A stretch of DNA of 64,000 nt. Source: Tatumella ptyseos ATCC 33301. GTDB taxonomy: Bacteria > Pseudomonadota > Gammaproteobacteria > Enterobacterales > Enterobacteriaceae. Below, one piece after another: positions 28,436-42,725 of this stretch. The stretch lies in the NCBI RefSeq assembly GCF_000735525.1, contig NZ_JMPR01000011.1, positions 28,519 to 92,518 of the forward strand. Direction: 5' to 3'. Made by a program: the position numbers and the translations under genes. Within the stretch, counting starts at the first letter, position 1; each line of letters opens with the position of its first letter. Under the pieces are notes generated by a model. The model was not told where the DNA came from. It searched no databases and worked only from the letters and a program-made list of their open reading frames with translations.

Positions 28436-29206
28436 CTAGCAGGCTTTTTTGGCTGCCGCAGCGGCATTGACGATCACGGCGAAAGCATCTGCTTTCAGTG
28501 ACGCACCACCGACCAGCGCACCATCAATATCCGGCTGAGTGAAGAGCTCGGCCGCATTTTTATCGTTTACTGAACCGCCGTACTGAATGATGACTTGTTC
28601 CGCAATGGCTGCATCTTTCTTAGCGATATGCTGACGGATAAACTGGTGAATAGCCTGAGCCTGTGCAGGGGTTGCAGATTTACCGGTACCGATAGCCCAG
28701 ATAGGCTCATAAGCAATGACCGCATCTTTAAACGCGTCAGCGCCCAGTGCATTCAGTACCGCATCGATCTGACGTGCGCACACTTCTTCTGTTTTACCGG
28801 CTTCATTCTCAGATTCAGTTTCGCCAATGCATAGCACCGGGATCAGTCCTGCTTCTTTTAATACAGCGAATTTTTTGGCGATGAACTCATCACTTTCTTT
28901 ATGATAAGTACGGCGTTCTGAGTGACCAATAATGATATATTTTGCACCAATATCTTTTAACATCTCCGCAGAGATATCGCCGGTGAACGCGCCGGAAAGG
29001 TTAATGTCGACATTCTGTGCGCCGAGAGAAATATGGCTTCCTGAAAGGGCATGCTTCGCCTGATCGAGGTAGATCACGGGAGGGGCAATGGCAACATCGC
29101 AGCCATCAACACCCGATAATGCTTTACGCAGACCGTCGATCAGCCCGGCAGTCATTTGTTTGTTACCATTCAGCTTCCAGTTACCCATAACTAATGGATG
29201 TCGCAT
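28436..29206 (-). CDS. tpiA: Triosephosphate isomerase
   Basis: TpiA interconverts dihydroxyacetone phosphate and glyceraldehyde-3-phosphate. The protein (start [20 protein letters not shown] five bases upstream) has the catalytic Lys in NWKLN, the His in IIGHSERR, the Glu in [11 protein letters not shown] and the phosphate loop GGSVNDKN. It links the glp genes here to glycolysis. Confidence 0.98.
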   Translation of the reverse strand: MRHPLVMGNWKLNGNKQMTAGLIDGLRKALSGVDGCDVAIAPPVIYLDQAKHALSGSHISLGAQNVDINLSGAFTGDISAEMLKDIGAKYIIIGHSERRTYHKESDEFIAKKFAVLKEAGLIPVLCIGETESENEAGKTEEVCARQIDAVLNALGADAFKDAVIAYEPIWAIGTGKSATPAQAQAIHQFIRQHIAKKDAAIAEQVIIQYGGSVNDKNAAELFTQPDIDGALVGGASLKADAFAVIVNAAAAAKKAC

Positions 29207-29327
29207 CATATCCTCCGCATTTACGCGATTCATTAAATACTACTGCCGTCAGGCAATGGCGTCTGTGAAACAGTATAAAGCTCAAATTTCTTCACTGCTT
29301 TGTTTTTCGTCATAAATCAGTGACAGA

Positions 29328-29927
29328 TCAGGAACCCGGTAAAATAAGCCTCACAGGCTCGATTGCCAGCGTCAGTTCCCTGTCCCCCTGGTACGAAACG
29401 ACATACCGTAAAGCACCCTCGGCATCGATATATCTGCCTTTTTCTTTACCGTTTTTTAATAATGAATCCAGCTTTTGCTGGCTTTCTTTAAGGGATAACT
29501 CGGGTGAAAAAAAGTGGATCAAAGCCATCATATAACCGGTCGCCTGGTCAAATGAGTGCTTATCTGTGCCCTTGTCAGGAGCAAGCCAGGTCATCTGAAT
29601 CGTTTTAATTTTACCGCTGCCGGGTTCCAGGGCGGTGGAGGAGTAAAGAGTTTCATCTATCCGGCTGGCGGCCAGGATAACGGTATTTCCGTCATCTCCG
29701 GTATCGACGGTACGGTATTCGGGGAGCGGCATTTGCGGATTGACAGTATTAAAATTTTCCCTGAATTGCGCGATGGTATGGCTGAAAACCGGGGCGCCCG
29801 GGAGGACATACGGAGCTACCGGAGGAAGATCCTTCGCAAGGATACCCCCGGAAAACAGACAGAAAACCAGGCCATAATACGACCCGCGATAGACTCTTTT
29901 TTGTAGTTTTCTGAGGATGTTTTTCAT
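29328..29927 (-). CDS. yiiQ: DUF1454 family exported protein YiiQ
   Basis: A 199 aa protein with a signal-like N-terminus (GLVFCLFSGGILAKD) matching the YiiQ/DUF1454 family, whose role is unknown. Downstream of tpiA in E. coli the order is yiiQ-yiiR-fpr; here yiiR is absent. The ATG at 29927 follows a GTG at 29930; neither has a strong ribosome site. Confidence 0.88.
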   Translation of the reverse strand: MKNILRKLQKRVYRGSYYGLVFCLFSGGILAKDLPPVAPYVLPGAPVFSHTIAQFRENFNTVNPQMPLPEYRTVDTGDDGNTVILAASRIDETLYSSTALEPGSGKIKTIQMTWLAPDKGTDKHSFDQATGYMMALIHFFSPELSLKESQQKLDSLLKNGKEKGRYIDAEGALRYVVSYQGDRELTLAIEPVRLILPGS

Positions 29928-30012
29928 CACTGAAGATTAATCCACCTGGTTTGTCGTGACAAAAGAAATATCTTTCCACTGCCGGATATCTTCCTGATAC
30001 GCCGGCGTCAGG

Positions 30013-30759
30013 TTACCAGTACAACTCACTGGTGATATGGCCCGGTTTACGTCGCAGATGCGTTAACATTTTACGGGTGGACTTCAGTAAATCACGCGTG
30101 TCTCTGACCATCTGTGGATTACCGCATAACATAACATGGCTGGTCTCAGCGGAGAGTGACAGGCCGGTGGCATTTTCCAGCGCACCGCTCTCAATCAGTG
30201 CCGGTATCCGTCCATGCAGACTCCCTTCGCTTTCTTCACGGCTGACAACGGTTTGTATCTGTAATTTACCGTTGTATTTTGCCTCCAGCGCCTGCATTAA
30301 CGGCAGATAACTTAAGTCTGCGGCATAGCGGGCCGCATGTACCAGCACAATGCGCCGGAAACGGTCCAGACCTTCCCCCTGCTGCAGGATTGACAGATAA
30401 GGGCCGATAGCCGTTCCTGTTGCCAGCATCCACAAGGTATCACAGTCCGGTATTTCATCGCAGACGAAGAAACCGGCGGCTTCCGTTGTCACCATCAGCG
30501 AGTCACCGGGCGCCAGGCGGTGCAATGACGGGCTCAGTTTACCGTCAGGGACATTCACCAGATAAAACTCAGCCTGCGGATCATCCGGGGCATTCACATA
30601 CGAGTAGGCCCGCTGGACCCGTTCGCCATCAATTTCCAGAGCCAGCTTTGCAAACTGTCCGGCAACAAAAGGTTTGACCGGTGCCTGTACGACCAGACTA
30701 AATAATGCCTCTGTCCAGTGTGTGACAGAAATGACTTTACCTTCACACCATTCGGCCAT
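30013..30759 (-). CDS. fpr: Ferredoxin/flavodoxin-NADP+ reductase
   Basis: Fpr passes electrons from NADPH to flavodoxin and ferredoxin, and is a SoxRS target in E. coli. The 248 aa FAD enzyme (start MAEWCEGKV, AGGAG six bases upstream, E. coli length) has RAYSYVNAP for FAD, LATGTAIGPYLSIL for NADP, the CGNPQMV motif and the C-terminal YW. It is an independent unit next to glpX, as in E. coli. Confidence 0.96.
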   Translation of the reverse strand: MAEWCEGKVISVTHWTEALFSLVVQAPVKPFVAGQFAKLALEIDGERVQRAYSYVNAPDDPQAEFYLVNVPDGKLSPSLHRLAPGDSLMVTTEAAGFFVCDEIPDCDTLWMLATGTAIGPYLSILQQGEGLDRFRRIVLVHAARYAADLSYLPLMQALEAKYNGKLQIQTVVSREESEGSLHGRIPALIESGALENATGLSLSAETSHVMLCGNPQMVRDTRDLLKSTRKMLTHLRRKPGHITSELYW

Positions 30760-30966
30760 AGGTTGCTCCTCTGAGTTCAAGACAATAAATGACAGACCCA
30801 TCATCCCTTTGATGGTGCCGGTTTTCCACCCTTAGCGCAGGCGAAAGCTCATATCGACAAACGCTGACCGCGGTCAGGGGGAATGCCGCATTTATGCCGG
30901 GGTTGTTAATACTCGTCTGCAGGCCGGTCAGCACAGAGATATTCCCGCAAGGATTAGGATAACGGT

Positions 30967-31005
30967 GGCAGATGAGCCCCCCGGGGAAGGACGTGCTCAT
31001 CTGCC
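30967..31005 (-). terminator. Hairpin downstream of glpX
   Basis: GGCAGATGAGC (30967-30977) pairs with GCTCATCTGCC (30995-31005), 13 bp after the glpX stop. The loop is C/G-rich and there is no T run. It lies in the 258 bp between glpX and fpr; I see nothing else there beyond the fpr promoter region. Confidence 0.5.
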
Positions 31006-31017
31006 CCCGGCAGGATG

Positions 31018-32010
31018 CTACCGTTGAGGCTGGCGGTCGAGCCGGTGGATCGACTGAATACGACGAACAGTCCCGCTTTTCCCCCGGATGAGCAGGGTTT
31101 CGCTGGTGGCCATATTTCCTTTCCGGGTGATCCCCTTCAGCAGGTCACCATCGGTGATACCTGTCGCTGCAAAGATCACATCATCGTCATGGACCATCTG
31201 CGATAGCGTCAGCTTCCGGTTTGCTTCAATGCCCATGCTGGCACAGCGTGATAATTCCTTTTCACCGGCCAGGCGGTTTTCTTCATTGTCTTCTTTGACA
31301 TGATGGCGGGGCAGTAATCGGGCCTGCATATCTCCGCCAAGTGCACTGATCACCGCAGCAGAAATGACACCTTCCGGAGCGCCGCCAATGCCATACATCA
31401 CATCCACTGCCTGGTCCGGCATGCAGGTCAGGATAGAGGCAGCCACATCTCCGTCAGGGAAGGCATAGACCCGCAGGCCTGCCTGATGGAGTTCCCCGAT
31501 CAGTTCCTGATGCCGTGGCTTGGCTAAGACGGCTACGGTCAGTTCGGATAAGGGCTTCTGTAATGCGTGCGCGATCCGGGCCAGGTTCACGTCGAGTGGC
31601 AGGTCGAGGTCAATACAGCCTTTAGCACCGGGCCCGGTGACCAGCTTTTCCATATACATGTCAGGTGCATGCAGAAAAGCCCCTTTATTCCCGATTGCCA
31701 TGACAGTCAGTGCATTGGACTGTCCCATCGCGGTCATTCGGGTACCTTCGATAGGGTCTACGGCAATATCGACTTCATCACCGTGTCCGCTACCGACCTG
31801 CTCGCCTATATAGAGCATTGGCGCTTCATCGATCTCGCCTTCACCAATAACAATCTGACCACGAATATCCAGGGAGTTAAGCGTACTGCGCATGGCATTA
31901 ACGGCTGCACCATCCGCAAGGTTTTTATCGCCACGTCCAAGCCAGTGATGGCCCGCCAGGGCCGCGGCTTCTGTAACGCGGGCGAATTCGAGGGCTAATT
32001 CTCGTTTCAT
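31018..32010 (-). CDS. glpX: Fructose-1,6-bisphosphatase class II
   Basis: GlpX dephosphorylates fructose-1,6-bisphosphate for gluconeogenesis. The 330 aa protein shows the metal-site pattern GEGEIDEAPML and VDPIEGT with a late GGAPEGVISAA. It follows glpK in the glpFKX order; a 14-bp stem lies between glpK and glpX and could reduce its expression. Confidence 0.97.
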   Translation of the reverse strand: MKRELALEFARVTEAAALAGHHWLGRGDKNLADGAAVNAMRSTLNSLDIRGQIVIGEGEIDEAPMLYIGEQVGSGHGDEVDIAVDPIEGTRMTAMGQSNALTVMAIGNKGAFLHAPDMYMEKLVTGPGAKGCIDLDLPLDVNLARIAHALQKPLSELTVAVLAKPRHQELIGELHQAGLRVYAFPDGDVAASILTCMPDQAVDVMYGIGGAPEGVISAAVISALGGDMQARLLPRHHVKEDNEENRLAGEKELSRCASMGIEANRKLTLSQMVHDDDVIFAATGITDGDLLKGITRKGNMATSETLLIRGKSGTVRRIQSIHRLDRQPQR

Positions 32011-32073
32011 TGTCGGTTTTATCTGCAGAAAAAGGTCAGGTAGTGTACCACAGGCAGGAGGTCGGAAATTTAC

Positions 32074-32110
32074 AACTGATGGCCCGCAGTCCAGCGGCGG
32101 GCCATCAGTT
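32074..32110 (-). terminator. 14-bp stem hairpin between glpK and glpX
   Basis: AACTGATGGCCCGC (32074-32087) pairs with GCGGGCCATCAGTT (32097-32110). On the minus strand it is followed by GTAAATTT, so it is at best a partial terminator inside the glpFKX unit. Confidence 0.55.
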
Positions 32111-32125
32111 AACGGGCTTTAGTCA

Positions 32126-34527
<2,402 letters not shown>

Positions 34528-34951
34528 GATGAGTTCCTTCAGTGAGATTAAATTTATCGGTGTTATGTGTCCGCTCCCTGAACCCTCCGACTTTTCTTGT
34601 AGGGCTGATGTAAACTTATCGTTAACGAGCAAAAACGATAAATACCGAACTTAAAATTTGTGTTCTGTGTCAAAAAAAATGAGCGAATGCGAGTATTTTG
34701 TTAACGTGATGGTCGCCGGGAGAGAAAGAGGTCTGGCCTTGCTGATGTTTTCCCGGTATGTTTTCCCGGAAATACCAATTATTTTCACCGAAAATTGTTA
34801 CAGACTGCTCCGGAAATCACCAGGTAACTGGACTTGCTTAATCAGGCTTCATACAATCAGATGATTGTTGCCTGCTACAGGAATTTTACAGGGTTTGTAG
34901 GGTTGTGGCTGGCACATCAACGCCTTGCGATCTATAGGAGAGGTTATAAAA
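34528..34951. promoter_or_regulatory. glpF-zapB divergent regulatory region with candidate GlpR operator
   Basis: No gene is seen in these 424 bp. The palindrome TCGTTAACGA (34619-34628), with AAACGATAAAT just after, resembles GlpR half-sites (TTCG...CGAA type) and is placed 90-110 bp before glpF, where GlpR acts in E. coli. The zapB ribosome site TAGGAGAGG ends the region. Confidence 0.5.
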
Positions 34952-35191
34952 ATGTCATTTGAAATGTTCGAAAAACTGGAAGCAAAAGTACAGCAGGCGA
35001 TTGATACTATCACCCTGTTGCAGATGGAAATTGAAGAACTGAAAGAACAGAATAATACTTTAAAGCAGGAATCGTTGCAGGTTGCCGGCAACCATGACTC
35101 TTTAACTCGTGAAAACCAGCAGCTAAAAGAAGAACAACAGCAGTGGCAGGAGCGTCTGCGAGCTTTGTTGGGAAAAATGGATGAGGTTTAA
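34952..35191 (+). CDS. zapB: Cell division protein ZapB
   Basis: ZapB is a small coiled-coil protein that helps organise the Z ring with ZapA and MatP. The 79 aa protein (ATG at 34952 after TAGGAGAGG) is a continuous heptad-rich coil ([18 protein letters not shown] through [15 protein letters not shown]) rich in Gln and Glu. It lies beside glpF and rraA as in E. coli. Confidence 0.95.
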   Translation: MSFEMFEKLEAKVQQAIDTITLLQMEIEELKEQNNTLKQESLQVAGNHDSLTRENQQLKEEQQQWQERLRALLGKMDEV

Positions 35192-35216
35192 TTCTGTAAT
35201 GGAATGAACCGTGAAT

Positions 35217-35238
35217 CGGGTGCCGGGGCACCCGTTTT
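35217..35238. terminator. Terminator between zapB and rraA
   Basis: CGGGTGCC (35217-35224) pairs with GGCACCCG (35227-35234) and is followed by TTTT. It separates convergent zapB and rraA. Confidence 0.75.
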
Positions 35239-35248
35239 GCCAGACAGG

Positions 35249-35743
35249 TCAGACTTCTTCCGTTGCCCCTAACGGGTTCTCCGAAAGAATGATGCCGGTG
35301 TTATCTGCGTAGAGATAATCGCCTGAGAAAAAGGTTACTCCGCCAAAATTGACGCGAATATCGCTTTCTCCGATGCCTTCACCTGCGGCTCCTGCCGGGA
35401 TAGCAGCCATCGCCTGGATACCGATATCGAGTTCTTCCAGCTCGTCAACCTGACGTACCGAGCCATAAACAACAATACCTTCCCATTCATTCTGCGTCGC
35501 AAGCTGAGCAAGTTGCGCATCAATTAATGCACGCCTGACAGAGCCTCCGCCATCGATTAACAGCACACGCCCCAGTCCATTCTCTTCGAGCAGATCATAG
35601 ATCAGGCCATTGTCTTCGAAGCATTTGACGGTCGTGATCTGACCACCAAAAGAAGTGCGCCCGCCAAAGTTTGAAAACAAGGGTTCTACAACATTCACTT
35701 CTTCATGGTAAATATCACACAGTTCAGAGGTATCGTATTTCAT
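35249..35743 (-). CDS. rraA: Ribonuclease E activity regulator RraA
   Basis: RraA binds RNase E and lowers its activity; it also binds helicases of the degradosome. The 164 aa protein (start [15 protein letters not shown], as in E. coli) has the ring-fold signature [11 protein letters not shown] and [13 protein letters not shown]. In E. coli menA lies upstream and is co-transcribed; here the upstream 250 bp hold no menA. Confidence 0.96.
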   Translation of the reverse strand: MKYDTSELCDIYHEEVNVVEPLFSNFGGRTSFGGQITTVKCFEDNGLIYDLLEENGLGRVLLIDGGGSVRRALIDAQLAQLATQNEWEGIVVYGSVRQVDELEELDIGIQAMAAIPAGAAGEGIGESDIRVNFGGVTFFSGDYLYADNTGIILSENPLGATEEV

Positions 35744-35908
35744 AGCCGTATCATCTGGTTGCCAGAGGTAAGGAAAGTATATCGTGTTCTGTCCACGGAT
35801 AGCAAAAAGCATCCAACGTTATTGACGGTGACAGCATAAAAGCAGGGCAGACTCGTCAACAGGGGACTGTATACAGCATAAGGAATTGCTGAAAGCAGGG
35901 GGGCTGGA

Positions 35909-35975
35909 TATCACTCAGGGGGTAAAGATAACCCCCTGAGTGATAAAGACCTCTGCCTCCTGAGAGGCTGAGGTC
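35909..35975. repeat. Two strong hairpins in the rraA-hslU gap
   Basis: TATCACTCAGGGGGT (35909-35923) and ACCCCCTGAGTGATA (35931-35945) form a perfect 15-bp stem with a 7-nt loop. Three bases on, GACCTC...GAGGTC (35948-35975) with an inner CCTC/GAGG gives a second stem. They follow the hslU stop and could end the hslVU transcript, but lack a long T run. Confidence 0.6.
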
Positions 35976-35994
35976 TGAAGGCAGAACATATAAA

Positions 35995-37326
35995 CTACAG
36001 GATGAAGCGGCTCAAATCCTCATCAGCCACCAGTTTATCCAGGTGTTCGCTGACATAGCTCGCATCAATGGTCACGGTATCGCCCGGACGTTCGCTGGCA
36101 TCAAAGGAAATATCTTCCATCAGGCGTTCCAGCACGGTGTAAAGACGACGGGCACCAATGTTTTCTGTTGTTTCGTTAACCTGCCATGCGGCTTCTGCGA
36201 TACGACGAATACCATCATCGGTGAACTCTATAGTCACCCCTTCGGTAGCCATTAACGCTTTATACTGAACAGTGACTGAAGCACTTGGTTCGGTCAGGAT
36301 ACGTTCAAAATCATTCACTGTCAGCGCCTGAAGTTCAACGCGGATAGGTAAACGCCCCTGCAGTTCAGGGATCAGATCCGACGGGCTGGCAACCTGAAAT
36401 GCGCCGGAGGCAATAAACAGAATATGATCAGTTTTCACCATGCCATGCTTAGTCGATACCGTACAACCTTCGACCAGTGGCAGTAAATCACGCTGTACCC
36501 CTTCACGTGAAACATCCGGCCCTGAGGATTGTCCGCGCTTACAGATTTTATCGATTTCGTCGATAAATACGATGCCATGCTGTTCAACGGCATCGATAGC
36601 TTCCTGCTTCAGTTCTTCCGGGTTGATCAGACGGGCAGCTTCTTCTTCAATCAGCAGTTTCAATGCTTCTTTAATTTTCAGCTTACGGGACTTCTGTTTT
36701 TGTCCCCCCAGGTTCTGAAACATGGATTGCAGCTGGCTGGTCATCTCTTCCATGCCAGGAGGGGCCATGATTTCAACGTCCATCGGTGATGCAGCAAGAT
36801 CAATTTCGATCTCTTTATCATCCAGCTGGCCTTCACGCAGTTTTTTGCGGAAAGACTGACGTGCTGCTGAAGGTTCACCCGATTGTTCAGGCTGCCCCCA
36901 GTTATTTTTGGCCGGTGGGATCAGCACATCCAGAATGCGCTCTTCCGCCTGTTCTTCGGCCCTGACTTTATTGCGTTCGATAGCCTGACTACGGACCATC
37001 TTGATCGCTGAGTCCGTCAGATCGCGGATAATCGAATCCACTTCTTTACCGACATAACCGACTTCGGTGAATTTTGTCGCTTCTACTTTGATAAATGGTG
37101 CGTTGGCCAGCTTGGCCAGGCGACGGGCGATTTCGGTTTTACCGACACCGGTCGGACCGATCATCAGAATATTTTTAGGTGTCACTTCATGGCGCAGCTC
37201 TGCTTCCAGCTGCATACGACGCCAGCGGTTACGCAGGGCGATGGAGACAGCGCGCTTAGCACCATCCTGACCAATGATGAACTTATTCAGCTCACTGACT
37301 ATTTCGCGGGGAGTCATTTCAGACAT
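35995..37326 (-). CDS. hslU: HslU ATPase subunit of the HslVU protease
   Basis: HslU (ClpY) is an AAA+ unfoldase that feeds substrates into HslV. The 443 aa protein has the Walker [11 protein letters not shown], pore loop [18 protein letters not shown], Walker [11 protein letters not shown], an inserted I-domain (about residues 110-240) and the C-terminal tail DLSRFIL that docks into HslV. It starts 11 bp after hslV in a heat-shock operon. Confidence 0.98.
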   Translation of the reverse strand: MSEMTPREIVSELNKFIIGQDGAKRAVSIALRNRWRRMQLEAELRHEVTPKNILMIGPTGVGKTEIARRLAKLANAPFIKVEATKFTEVGYVGKEVDSIIRDLTDSAIKMVRSQAIERNKVRAEEQAEERILDVLIPPAKNNWGQPEQSGEPSAARQSFRKKLREGQLDDKEIEIDLAASPMDVEIMAPPGMEEMTSQLQSMFQNLGGQKQKSRKLKIKEALKLLIEEEAARLINPEELKQEAIDAVEQHGIVFIDEIDKICKRGQSSGPDVSREGVQRDLLPLVEGCTVSTKHGMVKTDHILFIASGAFQVASPSDLIPELQGRLPIRVELQALTVNDFERILTEPSASVTVQYKALMATEGVTIEFTDDGIRRIAEAAWQVNETTENIGARRLYTVLERLMEDISFDASERPGDTVTIDASYVSEHLDKLVADEDLSRFIL

Positions 37327-37337
37327 ATAAAAAATCC

Positions 37338-37868
37338 TTACGTCCTGGACGTCAGTTCTTCGATAGTGACGTTATGGTTGGTATAGATACAAATATCACC
37401 CGCAATTTCCAGCGCTTTCCCGGTAATATCTTTGGCACTGAGCTCTGTATTTTCCAGCAGAGCGCGGGCAGCTGCCTGTGCGTAAGGGCCACCGGAACCA
37501 ATAGCAATCAGATCATTTTCGGGCTGGATAACATCACCGTTACCACTAATGATGAGCGATGCATTTTCGTCAGCCACCGCGAGGAGGGCTTCCAGACGGC
37601 GAAGCATACGGTCGGTACGCCAGTCTTTTGCAAGTTCTACGGCAGCTTTGACCAGGTGGCCCTGATGCATTTCCAGTTTACGTTCAAACAGCTCAAATAA
37701 TGTGAAGGCATCGGCAGTGCCTCCGGCAAAACCAGCAATGACCTTATCGTTATACAGACGACGTACTTTTTTGACGTTGCCTTTCATTACGGTGTTGCCA
37801 AGCGTGGCCTGGCCGTCACCACCAATAACTACCTGGCCATTGCGTCGAACACTTACAATCGTTGTCAC
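37338..37868 (-). CDS. hslV: HslV protease subunit
   Basis: HslV (ClpQ) is a proteasome-like threonine protease. The 176 aa protein starts MTTIVSVRR; removal of Met exposes the catalytic Thr. The start codon is GTG, with AAGGGG eight bases upstream. It is the first gene of hslVU and lies just after ftsN, as in E. coli. Confidence 0.98.
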   Translation of the reverse strand: MTTIVSVRRNGQVVIGGDGQATLGNTVMKGNVKKVRRLYNDKVIAGFAGGTADAFTLFELFERKLEMHQGHLVKAAVELAKDWRTDRMLRRLEALLAVADENASLIISGNGDVIQPENDLIAIGSGGPYAQAAARALLENTELSAKDITGKALEIAGDICIYTNHNVTIEELTSRT

Positions 37869-37890
37869 GGGCCACCCCTTTTAACAGTGA

Positions 37891-37918
37891 AAAAAAGACT
37901 CCGCGCAGTGCGCGGAGT
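37891..37918 (-). terminator. Rho-independent terminator after ftsN
   Basis: ACTCCGCGC (37898-37906) pairs with GCGCGGAGT (37910-37918), with a six-T run on the minus strand beyond the stem. It ends ftsN before hslV. Confidence 0.85.
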
Positions 37919-37954
37919 GACTTAATGGGATATATGGGGGGGATGGAAATGTTT

Positions 37955-38950
37955 TCAACCCCTGAAAGGGAGAGTTATACAGTTTGCGTGCCCTGACCCA
38001 CGGAGCTGTCTGACGATACTTTCTACTTTCGTATAGTCTGAATAAGGGCCTATCACGACCCGGTTCCAGCCCCCACCGATGGTAATCCGGCTTTCAAACC
38101 CTTCGAAGGCGAGAGAGGCCCGGGCAGATTCAGCCTGTGCTGTCCCCTTAAAGGAGCCACACTGTATCAGCCAGCGTTTTCCGGAAGCAGCAGCCGTCTG
38201 TTTTTCCTGCTCCCGTGGGGTCGCGGCCGGGGGAACGCTTTGTGAAGGTGTTGCCGCCGTTATGGGGGCCGCCGCCTGAGGCTGGCGCTCGGGACGTTGC
38301 TGACGCTCTGCCTGCTGCTGGCGTTCGAGACGTTGCTGGCGTTCCGCTTGCTGCTGTCGGGCTAACTGTTGTTGGCGCTCCAGTCGTTGCTGGCGTTCTG
38401 CACGTTGTGTCTGCTGCAGTTGCTGTTGTTGCTGATAATTTTGTTGTTGCTGGTAACTCTGTTGCTGCTGATAACTCTGTTGCTGGCGTAAGGTCTGTTG
38501 TTGTTGTGCCGGCGTTTGCTGATTCCAGGGCACTTCGTTCAGCTGTGTCGGTTGCTGACGCATGTCTTCAGCCATTTGATCCAGCAGCTGACGTTGTTCA
38601 TCGGTGAGTTGAGTCTGCGATCGGATTTCCCCGCCAGCGGTGGGTTCTGTCGGCACGGCCACAGTCGTCTGCTGATCTTCCAGCTCTTTTATGTATTTCC
38701 AGCGCTCTTCAGGTTTAGGCGGTAAGCCCGTACCGGCATTTTTATGCGGAACAACTTCCTGTAACTCTTCTTTTTTATGGTGAGCGATAAACCACAGCCC
38801 CCCGATAAAACTCACCAGTACGGCCACAGCGAGTACGATAATCAGTGGGGGAAATCCTGAGCTGGATGGTTTCTTTTTGCTCCGGGAGGTGTTTTTTTTG
38901 CGTTGCGTCCCTGTTGAACGCCCGCGGCCTACATAGTCTCTTTGTGCCAC
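37955..38950 (-). CDS. ftsN: Cell division protein FtsN
   Basis: FtsN triggers septal peptidoglycan synthesis through FtsA and FtsQLB. I chose the GTG at 38950 (331 aa), which gives the E. coli-like start AQRDYVGRG; longer reading to 39037 is unlikely. Features: a cytoplasmic basic stretch, a membrane helix (PLIIVLAVAVLVSFIGGLWFI), the conserved EERWKYIKELE helix, a long Gln/Arg-rich repeat region (38270-38520) made of units like AERQQRLERQQ, and a C-terminal SPOR domain (WLIQCGSFKG...) that binds denuded glycan. Confidence 0.93.
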   Translation of the reverse strand: MAQRDYVGRGRSTGTQRKKNTSRSKKKPSSSGFPPLIIVLAVAVLVSFIGGLWFIAHHKKEELQEVVPHKNAGTGLPPKPEERWKYIKELEDQQTTVAVPTEPTAGGEIRSQTQLTDEQRQLLDQMAEDMRQQPTQLNEVPWNQQTPAQQQQTLRQQQSYQQQQSYQQQQNYQQQQQLQQTQRAERQQRLERQQQLARQQQAERQQRLERQQQAERQQRPERQPQAAAPITAATPSQSVPPAATPREQEKQTAAASGKRWLIQCGSFKGTAQAESARASLAFEGFESRITIGGGWNRVVIGPYSDYTKVESIVRQLRGSGHANCITLPFRG

Positions 38951-39112
38951 ATTCGTTCCGATAAGTTGAAAAATCAGCCTGCCGGGCGAATCGCCCGAAG
39001 TATTATTCATTGGCAATAATGCCCCCATTTTACTCAAGGGGATGAACTTTGACCAGTAAACTCTGCATCAGGCGTTGACTGAAAATAAGCAGATATCGCT
39101 GCGAACTCCCGG

Positions 39113-40141
39113 CTATCTGGCGGGTGTTAATGTCGAGTCACGGACAGTCAGACTGGCTTCCAGCAACCGCGACCCGCTGTTGACCCGTTTTCCCTGAATA
39201 ATTTCTATCAGTAATGTGGCTGCCTCACACCCGATGCGAAAACGCGGCTGGGTCACGGTGGTCAGAGGCGGGTGGCTGTACTGCGCTGCATCTATATCAT
39301 CAAAACCAATGACTGAAAGTTGTTCAGGTACACGGACTCCCATCACGGAGGCCTGGTGTAACACGCCCAGTGCCATCAGGTCATTGTGGCAAAAAATAGC
39401 CTCAGGGGGATCAGGTAATTGCATCAGATAGGTCAGCGCATCGCAGCCGGACGAAAATGAGAGATTTCCGCGTGCCAGATAACGGGGTTCCACCGGAATA
39501 TTACGGCGGTTTAATGCCTGAATATATCCCTGCCGCCGGTAACGGCAGTGCGACAGGGTGTCCGGGCCAGTGATACAGGCAATTTTCTTTAACCCTGCGT
39601 CGAGTAACCAGCTTACGGCATTAAAGGCGGCGGTCAGGTTATCAATATGGACCGTCGGGAACGCGAGGTCGGCAGAAAATTCATTGGCCATCACCAGGGG
39701 AGGTAATTGCTCGCGGCACGAGAGTTCGGATAACACCGGTACCTGAGACCCCAGTAAGAGCAATCCGTCTGTCTGGCGGCTCAGAATTTTGTCCGGAAAG
39801 CTGACTTCCTGTAAATTCTGGTGAGCGCAGTCAGCGGTCAGTACCAGATAGCCTTCTGCTGCCGCAGTAACCTCAATACCGCGGATAATTTCATGAAAGA
39901 AAGGATCACAGATATCCGGTACCAGAATTAACAGGGTTCCGGAGTCATTGTTTTTCTGATAACGGGGATTAACGGGGGAGGAATAACCCAGCTCATTCAT
40001 CGCTTGCATGACTTTGCTTCGGGCAGAAGAAGAGACTTTATCCGGAGAGGTTAAGGTCCGTGAAACCGTGGCGGTAGATACACCGGCTTTTTTTGCGACA
40101 TCTTTCATGGTGGTACGGTATGAAGGCAGGTTATCTTCCAC
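39113..40141 (-). CDS. cytR: LacI-family regulator CytR
   Basis: CytR represses nucleoside uptake and catabolism genes together with CRP, and is induced by cytidine. The 342 aa protein has the LacI-type N-terminal helix-turn-helix (TMKDVAKKAGVSTATVSRTL) and a periplasmic-binding-protein-like effector domain. Its place between ftsN and priA is the E. coli order, which supports CytR over other LacI paralogues. Confidence 0.93.
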   Translation of the reverse strand: MEDNLPSYRTTMKDVAKKAGVSTATVSRTLTSPDKVSSSARSKVMQAMNELGYSSPVNPRYQKNNDSGTLLILVPDICDPFFHEIIRGIEVTAAAEGYLVLTADCAHQNLQEVSFPDKILSRQTDGLLLLGSQVPVLSELSCREQLPPLVMANEFSADLAFPTVHIDNLTAAFNAVSWLLDAGLKKIACITGPDTLSHCRYRRQGYIQALNRRNIPVEPRYLARGNLSFSSGCDALTYLMQLPDPPEAIFCHNDLMALGVLHQASVMGVRVPEQLSVIGFDDIDAAQYSHPPLTTVTQPRFRIGCEAATLLIEIIQGKRVNSGSRLLEASLTVRDSTLTPAR

Positions 40142-40300
40142 AGCTCAGGCTCCCGATATAACATTCATTATCGTTGGGGCAGCCAGTCCTGCCCGGTTCT
40201 ATTGTTAGCAGAATATGGGCGAAGACTGTTATCTGATTTGTAATAAAAACGGGGGTTTGTTGATTATTCGCGTACGTGACCGCAAAGATATCCGCTCTGC

Positions 40301-42496
<2,196 letters not shown>

Positions 42497-42571
42497 TCAG
42501 GCACTCCGGCAGATCAGTGGATAAAAAGGGTAGTGTACACGGTGGGGGCTTTCCCTGGTATGGGGTTTTAT

Positions 42572-42601
42572 TTGCATAGTTCCGGCGAACTTCTGTATAA
42601 T
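42572..42601 (+). promoter_or_regulatory. Sigma70-type promoter of rpmE
   Basis: TTGCAT (42572-42577) and TATAAT (42596-42601) are separated by 18 bp, giving an mRNA leader of about 115 nt before rpmE. L31 leaders in gammaproteobacteria are known to be autoregulatory; I did not confirm a fold here. Confidence 0.6.
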
Positions 42602-42725
42602 ATAGCGCCTCTGTTGCCTGAAAGGTGGCAGGGAACTAAAAAAAACATTCTTTTTTAACCGCGTGTGGTGCTGTGCAGGTTCGCCTGGCACGGAGAGCGA
42701 CACGGCCTTCTACTGAGGTTCTCCC

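Noticed and set aside
31567-31998. 143-codon plus-strand frame
   Set aside because: Fully antisense to glpX; no recognisable domain or ribosome site.
38270-38520. Repetitive DNA that might suggest a repeat array
   Set aside because: It codes for the Gln-rich linker of FtsN; no spacers, so not CRISPR.
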